Assembly (NCBI RefSeq): GCF_018129985.1
Contig: NZ_JAFCKT010000004.1
Coordinates: forward strand, 372,001-436,000
DNA: 64,000 nucleotides
From: Bradyrhizobium sp. SZCCT0148
GTDB lineage: Bacteria; Pseudomonadota; Alphaproteobacteria; Rhizobiales; Xanthobacteraceae
Reading direction: 5' to 3'
Both the position numbers and the translations under genes were made by a program. This document shows positions 1-8,768 of this stretch, piece after piece (positions within the stretch are counted from its first letter, which is position 1; every line of letters starts with the position of its first letter). The notes beneath the pieces were generated by a model, which was given only the letters and a program-made list of their open reading frames with translations, was not told where the DNA came from and ran no database searches.

Positions 1-35
1 CAACTTGGTCAGTGCGGCAGCATCCCGCCCCCTGC

Positions 36-3000
36 TCAATGAAAATCCCGCGACGGCGGCAGGATGCGGACGTTGCGAGGATGGCGAATCTTCTGCGCGG
101 GCATGTCCGGAAGATCGCGACGATCGTCATTGAGCTCGCCCCCGGTCTCAAGCGGCATCGGATGTTTCCGGCTCAGCGCGTCGTTGGCGAGGCCAACCAG
201 ATCGTGCGAGCGGTCGATCAAGCGCTGGGCGATGAGATGCGTTACCTTCTCGGGGCTGCTCTGGATATAACCCTGAACCTCGATGAGGCGTGCGCCCATC
301 ACCTCTTTCCGGTACTGCTCCATGATCTTGGGCCAGACCACGACATTGGCGATGCCGGTTTCGTCCTCCAGCGTCATGAATACGACGCCGCTGGCACTGC
401 CCGGCCGTTGCCGCACCAGCACCACGCCGGCACAGCGGACGCGGCGCCGCTCGTTCTCGTGGCTGATCTCCCTGCAGGCGACGACGCGCTCGCGCGAAAA
501 CATCTCGCGCAGGAATTCCATCGGGTGGCCCTTCAGCGATAACCGGATGGTCTGGTAGTCCGCGACCACCTGCTCGGCGCGCGGCATTGCCGGCAGCGGC
601 TTGGCATGCTCGTCCGGCTGCTCGCGCGCAGTCGCGGCTTCGAACAGCGGCAACGGCACGTCGTCGGGCAGCCGCCGCACCTGCCACAGCGCCTCGCGGC
701 GGTCGAGCCCGAGCGAGCGGAACGCGTCGGCATCTGCCAGCAGGATCAGCGCGCGCTTGGGCAGGCCGGTATCGCGGGCGAAATCCTCGAGCGAGGTGAA
801 GGGCCGGCGGTTGCGCGCGGCAACGATGCGGTCGGCCCAGTCGGGCACCCTCTCCACATTGTCATTCCGGAGCGATGCGTCAGCATCTAACCCGGAATCC
901 ATTCCGCCCGGCATATGCTGCCTGATGGATTCCGGGTTCGCGCTTTTCGCGCCATGGAGTGACGACTGAGAGCGTTTCAACTGCTCTTCATCCTCGTCCA
1001 GCCAGTGGAAGCCGTCGATCTGGCGGAAACCGAGGCGCACGGCGCAATATTTGCCGTCCGTATTCTCCAGCGTGTTCTGCGCAAAGCTATAGGACACGTC
1101 GATGTCCCGCACTTTGACACCGTTCTTGCGGGCATCGCCGACGATTTGCGCCGGCGCATAAAACCCCATCGGCTGCGAGTTCAAGAGGCCGCAGCAGAAG
1201 GCGTCGGGATGATGGTATTTCAGCCATGACGAGATGTAGACGAGTTGCGCAAAGCTCGCGGCGTGGCTCTCCGGGAAACCGTAGGAGCCGAAACCCTTGA
1301 TCTGATCGAAGCAGTTTCGCGCGAATTGAGGATCATACCCTCTGCGGATCATATTGCCGATCATTTTCTCTTCGAAACTGCCAATGGTCCCAACATTGCG
1401 AAACGTCGCCATGGCACGCCGCAACCCATTGGCCTCCTCCGAAGAAAACTCTGCGGCCACGATCGCGATCCGCATCGCCTGCTCCTGAAACAGGGGCACG
1501 CCGAGCGTCTTGTGAAGGACCTCGCGAAGCTCGTTCTTGTTGCCACCCTTCGGATAGGGATACTCGATATCCTCCGGGTTCATCTTCCGCCGGCGCAAAT
1601 ACGGATGCACCATGTCGCCCTGGATCGGTCCGGGCCGCACGATCGCGACTTCGATGACCAGATCGTAGAAGGTTCGCGGCTTGAGGCGCGGCAGCATGTT
1701 CATCTGGGCGCGGCTCTCGACCTGGAACACGCCGAGCGACTCCCCGGCACACAGCATGTCGTAAACCTTCGGGTCGTCCTGCGGAACGCTCGCCAACGCA
1801 AGACGCTCGCCCTTGTGCTGGTCGATCAGATCGAAACATTTCCGGATGCAGGTCAGCATGCCCAGCGCGAGCACGTCGACCTTCATCATGTTGAGCGCGT
1901 CGACGTCGTCCTTGTCCCATTCGATGAAGGTGCGGTCGTCCATCGCGGCATTGCCGATCGGCACATAGGTGTCGAGCCGGTCCTGGGTCAGCACATAGCC
2001 GCCGACATGCTGGGAGAGATGACGGGGGAATTCGATCAGTTCGGTCGCAAGCTCGACCGCAAGATTGATCATGGGATTGCTGGGATCGAGCCCGGCCTGC
2101 CTGACCTGCATGTCGTTGAGGCCCTTGCCCCAACTGCCCCAGACGGTGTCGGCGAGCGCTGCGGTGACGTCCTCGGTCAGACCCAGCGCCTTGCCGACGT
2201 CGCGGATGGCGCTGCGCGGGCGATAGTGAATGACGGTCGCGATGATCGCGGCGCGGTGGCGGCCATAGCGGCGATAGACATATTGCATCACCTCCTCGCG
2301 CCGCGAATGCTCGAAATCGACGTCGATGTCAGGCGGCTCCAGCCGTTCCTTGGAGATGAAGCGCTCGAACAACAAATCGACCTTGGTCGGGTCGACCGAG
2401 GTGATGCCGAGCACGTAGCACACGGCCGAATTCGCCGCCGAGCCGCGCCCCTGGCACAAAATATTCTGGCTGCGCGCATAGTGCACGATGTCGTGCACGG
2501 TGAGGAAGTAATGCGCGTATTTCAGCTCGGCGATCAGCGCGAGCTCCTTATGCAAGGTGGCGCGCAGCTTCGCGTCAATGTTTTCGATGCCGCCGAAATA
2601 TTTGTCGACGCCCGCCCAGGTCAGATCCTCCAGATGTCCTTGCGCGGTCTTGCCCGGCGGCACCGGCTCGTCCGGATATTGGTATTTGAGCTGGTCGAGC
2701 GAGAAGTCGATCTTCCCCGCAAAACGCATGGTCTCCGCGATCGCCTCGGGAAAATCGCGGAACAGCCGCGCCATTTCACGCGGTGTCTTCATGAACCGCT
2801 CGGCATTGGCTTCCAGCTTCTTCCCGATCGCCTCGATCGTGGTCTTTTCCCGGATGCAGGTCAGCACGTCCTGAAGCGGACGGCGGCCGGGCTCGTGATA
2901 GAGCACCTCGTTGGTCGCGAGCAGCGGCACATTTGCTTTGGCCGCGAGATCATCGAGCCGCGCCAAGCGGCGGCGGTCGTCGCCGCGATAGATCAGGCTC

Positions 3001-3494
3001 GCCGCCAGCCACACGCCCCCGGCGCGGCTTGCCTTCAGCTTTGCAAGCACATCCAGCGCCTGCGCCGGCTCGAAGCGATGCTGCAACGTCAGGACCAGGA
3101 GCTGGCCTTGCGAAAACTCCAGGAGATCGGCGAAGGCGAGACGGCATTCGCCCTTCTCGATCCGCGTGATGTCGTCGCCACGCTTGCCCCGGGTCAGGAG
3201 CTGGCACAGCCGGCCATAGGCGGCGCGGTCGCGTGGATAGACCAGAATGTCGGGCGTACCGTCGCTGAAGACGATGCGCGTGCCGATCAGCAGTTTCGGC
3301 TTGTGCAGCACCTTGTCGTTATCGAGCTCATTCCAGGCCCGCACCACGCCGGCGAGCGTGTTGTGATCGGCGATGCCGATCGCGGGAAGGCCGAGCTCGC
3401 TGGCCTGATGCACATAGGCGCGCGGATCCGAGCCGCCACGCAGGAAGGAGAAGTTGGTGGTGATGCCGATTTCGGCATAAGCAGGCGTACTCAT
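36..3494 (-). CDS. dnaE2: Error-prone DNA polymerase DnaE2 (ImuC)
   Basis: C-family translesion polymerase, the catalytic member of the ImuA-ImuB-DnaE2 mutasome used in damage-induced mutagenesis. An N-terminal PHP domain (about residues 5-280) is followed by the polymerase palm, fingers and thumb, with the conserved PPDIDVDFEH aspartate motif, a helix-hairpin-helix part and a C-terminal OB fold (near GVVFMTLEDETG). I start it at ATG 3494, giving 1152 aa, because its ATG overlaps the imuB stop (ATGA) and the next residues match the family N-terminus; a reading open to 3893 is only the antisense extension through imuB. It is longer than typical DnaE2 (about 1,070-1,100 aa) because residues about 843-879 are encoded by an inserted palindromic repeat, described separately. 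Last gene of imuA-imuB-dnaE2, so probably under the LexA box at 5896-5910. Confidence 0.95.
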   Translation of the reverse strand: MSTPAYAEIGITTNFSFLRGGSDPRAYVHQASELGLPAIGIADHNTLAGVVRAWNELDNDKVLHKPKLLIGTRIVFSDGTPDILVYPRDRAAYGRLCQLLTRGKRGDDITRIEKGECRLAFADLLEFSQGQLLVLTLQHRFEPAQALDVLAKLKASRAGGVWLAASLIYRGDDRRRLARLDDLAAKANVPLLATNEVLYHEPGRRPLQDVLTCIREKTTIEAIGKKLEANAERFMKTPREMARLFRDFPEAIAETMRFAGKIDFSLDQLKYQYPDEPVPPGKTAQGHLEDLTWAGVDKYFGGIENIDAKLRATLHKELALIAELKYAHYFLTVHDIVHYARSQNILCQGRGSAANSAVCYVLGITSVDPTKVDLLFERFISKERLEPPDIDVDFEHSRREEVMQYVYRRYGRHRAAIIATVIHYRPRSAIRDVGKALGLTEDVTAALADTVWGSWGKGLNDMQVRQAGLDPSNPMINLAVELATELIEFPRHLSQHVGGYVLTQDRLDTYVPIGNAAMDDRTFIEWDKDDVDALNMMKVDVLALGMLTCIRKCFDLIDQHKGERLALASVPQDDPKVYDMLCAGESLGVFQVESRAQMNMLPRLKPRTFYDLVIEVAIVRPGPIQGDMVHPYLRRRKMNPEDIEYPYPKGGNKNELREVLHKTLGVPLFQEQAMRIAIVAAEFSSEEANGLRRAMATFRNVGTIGSFEEKMIGNMIRRGYDPQFARNCFDQIKGFGSYGFPESHAASFAQLVYISSWLKYHHPDAFCCGLLNSQPMGFYAPAQIVGDARKNGVKVRDIDVSYSFAQNTLENTDGKYCAVRLGFRQIDGFHWLDEDEEQLKRSQSSLHGAKSANPESIRQHMPGGMDSGLDADASLRNDNVERVPDWADRIVAARNRRPFTSLEDFARDTGLPKRALILLADADAFRSLGLDRREALWQVRRLPDDVPLPLFEAATAREQPDEHAKPLPAMPRAEQVVADYQTIRLSLKGHPMEFLREMFSRERVVACREISHENERRRVRCAGVVLVRQRPGSASGVVFMTLEDETGIANVVVWPKIMEQYRKEVMGARLIEVQGYIQSSPEKVTHLIAQRLIDRSHDLVGLANDALSRKHPMPLETGGELNDDRRDLPDMPAQKIRHPRNVRILPPSRDFH
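860..965. repeat. Palindromic (REP-like) repeat inserted in-frame in dnaE2
   Basis: A perfect 14-bp inverted repeat, aacccggaatccat at 889-902 and atggattccgggtt at 925-938, sits inside a longer imperfect palindrome that begins gtcattccgg and ends with a degraded copy of its complement (gagtgac). The GTCATTCCGG...AACCCGGAATC layout is that of dispersed intergenic repeats I know from Bradyrhizobium genomes. Here it is translated as part of DnaE2 without breaking the frame, adding roughly 35 residues between the conserved IDGF segment and the WADRIVAARN segment. The palindrome is seen directly; the repeat-family assignment is from memory. Confidence 0.75.
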
Positions 3495-5143
3495 GCGAAG
3501 AGGCCATGCACATACCAGCCGGGAGAAGCAGCCTCGCCGTCGCCGTCGAACACCTCCCCCTCGTAAAGTCCGTCGCGAAAGATCCAAAAGCGCAGGCCTT
3601 CGGCGTCCTCGATGCGAAAGTAATCCCGCGTCAGCTGCTTGCCGTCCTGCCGCCACCATTCCATCGCGATACGCTCGGGCCCCTCCACCCGCACCACGGC
3701 ATGCAGCGCGCGACGCCAGGTGAATTGATGCGGCGGTCCATCGGGCACGGCCGCGAACGGCACCTTGATCGGTTCCGGCTTGTCGAACAGCCGCAAGGGA
3801 CGCAGCGGCGGCTCGCTTTCGGTCCGCGCCGGCCATTCGGCCTGCATGGCAGCAGCGAGACGATGCTGCGCCGAGGCGGCCATCACGGCGCATTCGGGGA
3901 TATGGGTGTCCTCGGGCAGGTGCACGACGACACGTTTTCCGCCGATGCGCGCGGCGATGCGGTCGATCAGGGCGGAGAGCTCGTCATTGTCATGGACATG
4001 GGCATCGAGATCGCGCTGCTCCTGCACCACGATCTCGGTGCGGCTTGCCGACAGGCGCACCATGTCGAAGCCGAAACCGGGATCGAGGGGATCGGCGAGC
4101 GCGTCAAGGCGCTCGCGGAACAGCCGGTCGATGACCTTGCTTTGCGTCACCGGCCGCCCGGCCTCGACCATGATCGCGCGCACCACACCGTCGGTGCGGA
4201 AGAACGCGGCTTCCAGCCTGCGGGCGCCCTTGCCCTGCTTCTCCATCGACGCAATCAGCGTGTCCGCCAGCCGCGACAGCGTCATCGCGATCATAGTGTC
4301 GGTCGCGATCGGCTCGGCAAAGCGCTTCTCCACGATGTAATCGGGCAGTGGCTTGCGCGGGCTGATCGGCGCATCGCCCTGCCCCAGCGCATGCGCGAGC
4401 AGTGTGGAGAACCGCGCGCCGAACCGCGCCGTGATCTCGCTCGGCGAACGGGAGGCGACATCGCCGATGGTCTTTAGCCCGGCGCGGCGCAGGCCCGTGG
4501 TGATGGCCTCACCCGCACCGAGCGCGGACACCGGAAACCGGCGGATCGCCGCCGCCTCCCCGCCATCTGCAACGATGCTGCCCGCGGCCTGCCGCGTCAG
4601 CGTGCGCGCGCAGACCGAGGTGCCGGCGATCGCCGCGCTGACGGCAAAGCCTTGTCGGCCGAGCGCACGAACCAGCGTCTGCAACAACGCGGCCTCGCCG
4701 CCGAACAGATGCGCACAGCCGGTGATGTCGAGGAACAGCCCATGCGGCGGATCCAGCGCCACCAGCGGCGTGAAGCGATCGCACCAGTCGGCGATGTCGC
4801 TGAGCGTCTTCGCATCGGCAACGACATCGGCGTCGAACACCTTCAAGTCCGGACACATCGCCCGCGCATTGGCCAGGGGCTGACCGATATACAGCCCGAG
4901 GCGCTCGGCGGCCTCGTCCAGCGCATGGATGACCAGTGCATTGTTGTCCTTGATGACGACGATGCAGGGCTCGTCTTTTTGTTTTGACGCGCTTTCTTCA
5001 CGCGCACCGCGACCCACTTCGCTTGAAAACGCCCTGACTTTACCCAGCCCGACGCTGTCGAAGAAACGTTGAATTCTGTCGATCGGCAGGCGTGGCAGCC
5101 AAAGGCTGAGAATACGTCGACGGTTCACTGAACTGGCACTCAT
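3491..5143 (-). CDS. imuB: ImuB, catalytically inactive Y-family polymerase homologue
   Basis: Mutasome hub that connects the beta clamp, ImuA and DnaE2. The 550-aa protein has the Y-family fold (start RRILSLWLPRLPIDRI, then palm, fingers and little finger). In this family the catalytic carboxylates are missing, so it is a scaffold, not an enzyme. A clamp-binding-like pentapeptide PLRLF lies at residues 449-453, in the C-terminal third, as expected for ImuB. I chose ATG 5143 because the conserved core starts 8 residues later; 5206 is an antisense-compatible extension. This start lies 104 nt inside the end of imuA, an unusually long overlap suggesting translational coupling, and the stop overlaps the dnaE2 start by 4 nt (ATGA). 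Confidence 0.93.
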   Translation of the reverse strand: MSASSVNRRRILSLWLPRLPIDRIQRFFDSVGLGKVRAFSSEVGRGAREESASKQKDEPCIVVIKDNNALVIHALDEAAERLGLYIGQPLANARAMCPDLKVFDADVVADAKTLSDIADWCDRFTPLVALDPPHGLFLDITGCAHLFGGEAALLQTLVRALGRQGFAVSAAIAGTSVCARTLTRQAAGSIVADGGEAAAIRRFPVSALGAGEAITTGLRRAGLKTIGDVASRSPSEITARFGARFSTLLAHALGQGDAPISPRKPLPDYIVEKRFAEPIATDTMIAMTLSRLADTLIASMEKQGKGARRLEAAFFRTDGVVRAIMVEAGRPVTQSKVIDRLFRERLDALADPLDPGFGFDMVRLSASRTEIVVQEQRDLDAHVHDNDELSALIDRIAARIGGKRVVVHLPEDTHIPECAVMAASAQHRLAAAMQAEWPARTESEPPLRPLRLFDKPEPIKVPFAAVPDGPPHQFTWRRALHAVVRVEGPERIAMEWWRQDGKQLTRDYFRIEDAEGLRFWIFRDGLYEGEVFDGDGEAASPGWYVHGLFA

Positions 5144-5828
5144 CACAATTCCATTCCATGATCCACCGGCCGCACGGGCCATGACGATTACGCAACAGCT
5201 CGGCATCGAAGCGCGGCGCGCCCCAGGCGTCCCACACTGACCCCGGCGGAGAATGCGCCGCGCGCAGCATCCATCGTGTCTCTGCAGTCGAAGGCAGCGG
5301 TTGCGCCGCCATGCGCAGCATCAGGCCGGTGACGCCGGAGCCTTGCGCGGCCAGCGTCAGCTTGCGGCTCGCCACCAGATCGAACTGCCTGGTCTCGCCC
5401 CAGAGCTCGAGCACGACGGCGCCGAGCGCATCGCAGGCCAGCGCATCGGCCGAGCTGCGCAGCGCGCTCTCGACATCGGCAGCGCGCACCATCACCACAC
5501 GGCGTGGATCGAGGCCGAGCTCGGCGAGCCCGCTCATCGACAGTGCGCCCGCCTCTATCTCCGAGAAATCCTGCCGTATCCACAGCAGAGGCCGCTGCGC
5601 CGAGACGCGCCCGGCGAGGCCCATGACGAAGCCGGTGGCGGCCGTCCCCTGAGACCCAGCACAAAACACCTCGTGGATCGCCGCGCGCGCGAGGCCGCCC
5701 TTCAGTGCGCTATCGGCTTGGTTGTGGCCGAGCGCAACCCGATCGTGCGGATGCACGACCGCGGCCGTCTCGATGCGCTCGATCTGGCCGCGCAAGGTCG
5801 CAAGCGCGCTCATGCGTGCGCCGCTCAT
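5040..5828 (-). CDS. imuA: ImuA, RecA-like mutasome protein
   Basis: First gene of the SOS mutasome operon. ImuA is a RecA/SulA-related accessory protein needed for ImuB-DnaE2 mutagenesis. The 262-aa product has the family features: the early GGLARAAIHEVF segment, a GFVMGLAGR glycine-rich stretch about 70 residues in, LLWIRQDFSEIEAG after it, and the conserved C-terminal WNCDEC motif. The start at 5828 is favoured by a GGAG Shine-Dalgarno 8 nt upstream; a second ATG lies five codons later. Its last 104 nt overlap imuB. A LexA box is 68 nt upstream of the start codon, so damage-induced expression is expected. Confidence 0.9.
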   Translation of the reverse strand: MSGARMSALATLRGQIERIETAAVVHPHDRVALGHNQADSALKGGLARAAIHEVFCAGSQGTAATGFVMGLAGRVSAQRPLLWIRQDFSEIEAGALSMSGLAELGLDPRRVVMVRAADVESALRSSADALACDALGAVVLELWGETRQFDLVASRKLTLAAQGSGVTGLMLRMAAQPLPSTAETRWMLRAAHSPPGSVWDAWGAPRFDAELLRNRHGPCGRWIMEWNCDECQFSEPSTYSQPLAATPADRQNSTFLRQRRAG

Positions 5829-5895
5829 GCTCGCCGCTCCTTCAGGGGTGATTGCCGATGGCTCTTAAAAATAAGAACCAGCGGCTGGCTCATTT

Positions 5896-5910
5896 GTTCA
5901 TGATATGTTC
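5896..5910. promoter_or_regulatory. LexA (SOS) box between imuA and the rSAM-udgX genes
   Basis: GTTC at 5896-5899 and GTTC at 5907-5910 are separated by exactly seven bases (atgatat), an exact match to the alphaproteobacterial LexA operator GTTC-N7-GTTC. It lies in the divergent intergenic region, 68 nt from the imuA start and 83 nt from the radical SAM start, in AT-rich promoter-like sequence. It could repress both transcripts; control of the imu side is well established for this operon type, control of the other side is inference. Confidence 0.85.
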
Positions 5911-5992
5911 TAATATAAAGCTAACGGCGGCCGGGGAGTCAATCGAATTGGTGCTCCGTCAGATTCGTCAGTTGAATCAAAGGGATTTCAAG

Positions 5993-7228
5993 ATGGACGT
6001 GCAACGCAAGCTGGAAATTCTGGCAGACGCCGCCAAGTACGATGCGTCCTGCGCCTCCAGCGGGACCGAGAAGCGGGATTCCAGCGACCGCAAGGGCATG
6101 GGCTCGACCGCGCCGGGCATGGGCATCTGTCATTCCTATGCGCCGGACGGCCGCTGCATCTCGCTGCTCAAGGTGCTGCTGACCAACGCCTGCAATTACG
6201 ATTGCCTCTATTGCGTCAACCGCGCCTCCTCCAATGTGCCGCGGGCCCGCTTCACCGTCGAGGAGGTGGTCAAGCTGACGCTCGACTTCTACCGGCGTAA
6301 TTACATCGAAGGCCTGTTCCTCTCCTCCGGCATCATCCGCAGCCCCGACTACACGATGGAGCAGGTGGTGGGCGTCGCGCGAAAACTGCGCGAGGAGCAT
6401 CACTTCCGCGGTTACATCCATCTGAAGACCATTCCCGAGGCCGACGACGCGCTGATCACGGAGGCCGGCAAATATGCCGATCGTCTCTCCATCAACATCG
6501 AGATGCCCGAGGAGACAAGCCTGCAGCAATTCGCGCCGGAGAAGGACGTGCGCGCGATCCGCCGCACCATGGGCCGGCTGCGGCTGAAGCTGGACGAGGC
6601 TGAGGAGAACCGCGTAGCGAAGACGAAAGCCAGGCCGCAACGCTTCGCGCCGGCAGGCCAGAGCACGCAGATGATCGTCGGCGCCGATAGCGCCTCCGAC
6701 CATACCATTCTCCACACCAGCTCCAATCTCTACGGATCATACAAGTTAAGGCGCGTCTATTATTCCGCCTTCAGCCCGATTCCCGACGCCAGCCGCGCCT
6801 TGCCTTTGGTGCAACCGCCGCTGCTGCGCGAGCATCGGCTTTACCAGGCAGACTGGCTGATGCGGTACTACGGCTTCGATGTCGGCGAGATCGTCGACGA
6901 TAGCGCGATGCTGCCGCTCGACATCGATCCGAAGCTCGCCTGGGCGCTGCGCCATCGCGACCGCTTCCCGCTCGACATCAACCGCGCCAGCCGCGAGGAG
7001 CTGCTGCGCGTGCCGGGCTTCGGCACCAAGGCCGTCGAACGCATCATCGCGACACGGCGCACCACCACGATCCGCCTCGCCGATCTCGCCCGGCTGCACG
7101 TGCCCCGCAACAAGGCGCTGCCGTTCATCGTCCTCAGCGACCACCGCCCCTCGCCGCATCGCCTCGATGCCGCCGGGCTGATCGAGCGATTCAAGCCGAA
7201 GGCAACGCAATTGGGGTTTGGCTTCTGA
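5993..7228 (+). CDS. Putative DNA modification/repair radical SAM protein (UDG-linked)
   Basis: Radical SAM enzyme of the family that is genomically tied to a UDG-domain partner (TIGR03916 type, annotated as putative DNA modification/repair; reaction unknown). The SAM/4Fe-4S motif CNYDCLYC places cysteines at 67, 71 and 74. A helix-hairpin-helix module (DINRASREELLRVPGFG and following, about residues 326-365) near the C-terminus suggests DNA contact. I start at ATG 5993 (411 aa), preceded by AAAGGG 8 nt upstream; the frame is open back to 5852 but that stretch is intergenic promoter sequence with the LexA box. Its stop overlaps the next start by one base (TGATG), so it is co-translated with the glycosylase gene. 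Confidence 0.85.
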   Translation: MDVQRKLEILADAAKYDASCASSGTEKRDSSDRKGMGSTAPGMGICHSYAPDGRCISLLKVLLTNACNYDCLYCVNRASSNVPRARFTVEEVVKLTLDFYRRNYIEGLFLSSGIIRSPDYTMEQVVGVARKLREEHHFRGYIHLKTIPEADDALITEAGKYADRLSINIEMPEETSLQQFAPEKDVRAIRRTMGRLRLKLDEAEENRVAKTKARPQRFAPAGQSTQMIVGADSASDHTILHTSSNLYGSYKLRRVYYSAFSPIPDASRALPLVQPPLLREHRLYQADWLMRYYGFDVGEIVDDSAMLPLDIDPKLAWALRHRDRFPLDINRASREELLRVPGFGTKAVERIIATRRTTTIRLADLARLHVPRNKALPFIVLSDHRPSPHRLDAAGLIERFKPKATQLGFGF

Positions 7229-8670
7229 TGCAGTATATCACCCTCGACACCGAAACCGATTTCGATGGCTGGCGCAAAGCCGCGCGCAGCCTCGCGCTTC
7301 ATCATGTGCAGCCTGCCGACGTCGCCTGGACCGTGCAGGGCCGCGACGCGGACTTATTCGCGCCGCAAGCGCCGTCTCCGATCCTCGCGGTGAACGAGGG
7401 CACCTTCAACGTATCAGGCAAATTCGTCGATCTCGCCAGGACCGCGATCCTGCATCGCGATCCCGAGCGCTTTGCGATCCTCTATCGCCTGCTCTGGCGC
7501 CTGAAAGACAATCACGATCTCATGGACGTCGCGATCGATCCTGATGTCGCGCAGGTCGCGGCCATGGCGAAGGGAGTCCGCCGCGACGAGCACAAGATGC
7601 ATGCCTTCGTCCGCTTCCGCGAGATAGGACGCGAACGCGCAGCGCATTTCGTCGCCTGGTTCGAACCAGAGCATCACATCGTCGAGCTCGCCGCGCCATT
7701 CTTCGCCAAGCGGTTCGCCGATATGCCGTGGTCGATCCTGACGCCGGATCTCAGTGCGCATTGGGATGGCCTTGCGCTTTCGTTCACACCGGGGGTCAAC
7801 AAGAGCGAGGCGCCGAGCGAAGACCGGCTGGAGGAAACCTGGCGGCGCTACTATGCCAGCATCTTCAATCCGGCCCGATTGAAGGTAAAGGCGATGCAGA
7901 AAGAGATGCCGAAGAAATATTGGAGGAACCTGCCCGAGGCTTCGATCATTAGGCCCTTGATCGAGGATGCCGAACGCATGACCGGCGCCATGATCGCCAA
8001 TGCCGCAACCGATCCGCACAAGCCTCAGAAGCGACCGGAGGCTCCGATGATACACACGACTGCCGCCGACGATCTCGAAGCGCTCCGCGAAGAGACTGCG
8101 CATTGCCGCGCCTGCCCGCTGTACAAGGATGCGACCCAGACCGTGTTCGGCGAGGGCCCGAAGCACGCCAATATCATGCTGGTCGGCGAGCAGCCCGGCG
8201 ACAAGGAAGACCTTGCCGGCCATCCTTTCGTCGGCCCGGCCGGCCAGATGCTCGACCGTGCGCTTGAGGAAGCCGGTGTCGACCGCAAGAAGGTCTATGT
8301 CACCAACGCGGTGAAGCACTTCAAATTCGTCCCGCGCGGAAAGATCCGCCTGCATCAGAAGCCGAATACGCCGGAGATCAAGGCGTGCCGGCCATGGTTC
8401 GAACGGGAAGTCTCGGCAATCCAGCCCGGTCTGATCGTGGCGATGGGCGCGACCGCCGCGCAAAGCGTGTTCGGCAAGATCACCCCCATCGGCAAGACCC
8501 GCGGCCGGCTCATCGACCTTCCCGAGGGACGCAAAGCGTTGGTGACGGTGCACCCGTCTTATTTGCTGCGGCTGCCCGATCCGGAAGCCAAGGCGCTGGA
8601 ATATCAGCGCTTCGTCGACGATTTGAAGATCGCTGCCGGTTTGCAGAAGAAAGCCGCGCGGGCCGCCTAA
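7228..8670 (+). CDS. udgX: DUF4130-UdgX fusion: uracil-DNA glycosylase
   Basis: Two-domain 480-aa protein. Residues 1 to about 235 form a DUF4130/TIGR03915-type domain of unknown function; residues about 285-470 form an iron-sulfur uracil-DNA glycosylase of the UdgX type. Visible motifs are GEQPGDKEDLAG (320-331), CxxC cysteines 293 and 296 plus C387, HPSYLLR (442-448), and the loop RGKIRLHQKP with His376. In mycobacterial UdgX the matching loop (KRRIH) carries the histidine that bonds covalently to the abasic site after uracil removal; that histidine is kept here although the preceding residues differ. The fusion of the two domains, and pairing with the radical SAM gene, match known gene neighbourhoods. 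Expected role: uracil or damage recognition in DNA, possibly damage-induced. Confidence 0.88.
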   Translation: MQYITLDTETDFDGWRKAARSLALHHVQPADVAWTVQGRDADLFAPQAPSPILAVNEGTFNVSGKFVDLARTAILHRDPERFAILYRLLWRLKDNHDLMDVAIDPDVAQVAAMAKGVRRDEHKMHAFVRFREIGRERAAHFVAWFEPEHHIVELAAPFFAKRFADMPWSILTPDLSAHWDGLALSFTPGVNKSEAPSEDRLEETWRRYYASIFNPARLKVKAMQKEMPKKYWRNLPEASIIRPLIEDAERMTGAMIANAATDPHKPQKRPEAPMIHTTAADDLEALREETAHCRACPLYKDATQTVFGEGPKHANIMLVGEQPGDKEDLAGHPFVGPAGQMLDRALEEAGVDRKKVYVTNAVKHFKFVPRGKIRLHQKPNTPEIKACRPWFEREVSAIQPGLIVAMGATAAQSVFGKITPIGKTRGRLIDLPEGRKALVTVHPSYLLRLPDPEAKALEYQRFVDDLKIAAGLQKKAARAA

Positions 8671-8768
8671 ATACTGGCAGGAAAACGGCTTTCAACCGCC
8701 GCTTGTCATCCGGCCTTCAAATCCATCGCGGACAATACCCTGACTTCAAAGTTAAGGGGCGTCCAGAC

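Noticed and set aside
1245-3566. 773-codon open frame on the plus strand
   Set aside because: It lies entirely antisense to dnaE2. The product is His/Arg/Asp-rich without domains, typical of the shadow frame opposite a GC-rich gene.
8701-8760. Possible Pho box before the phosphate transporter gene
   Set aside because: One half-site (cttgtcat) is present but the second half at the right spacing is poor, so PhoB control cannot be claimed.
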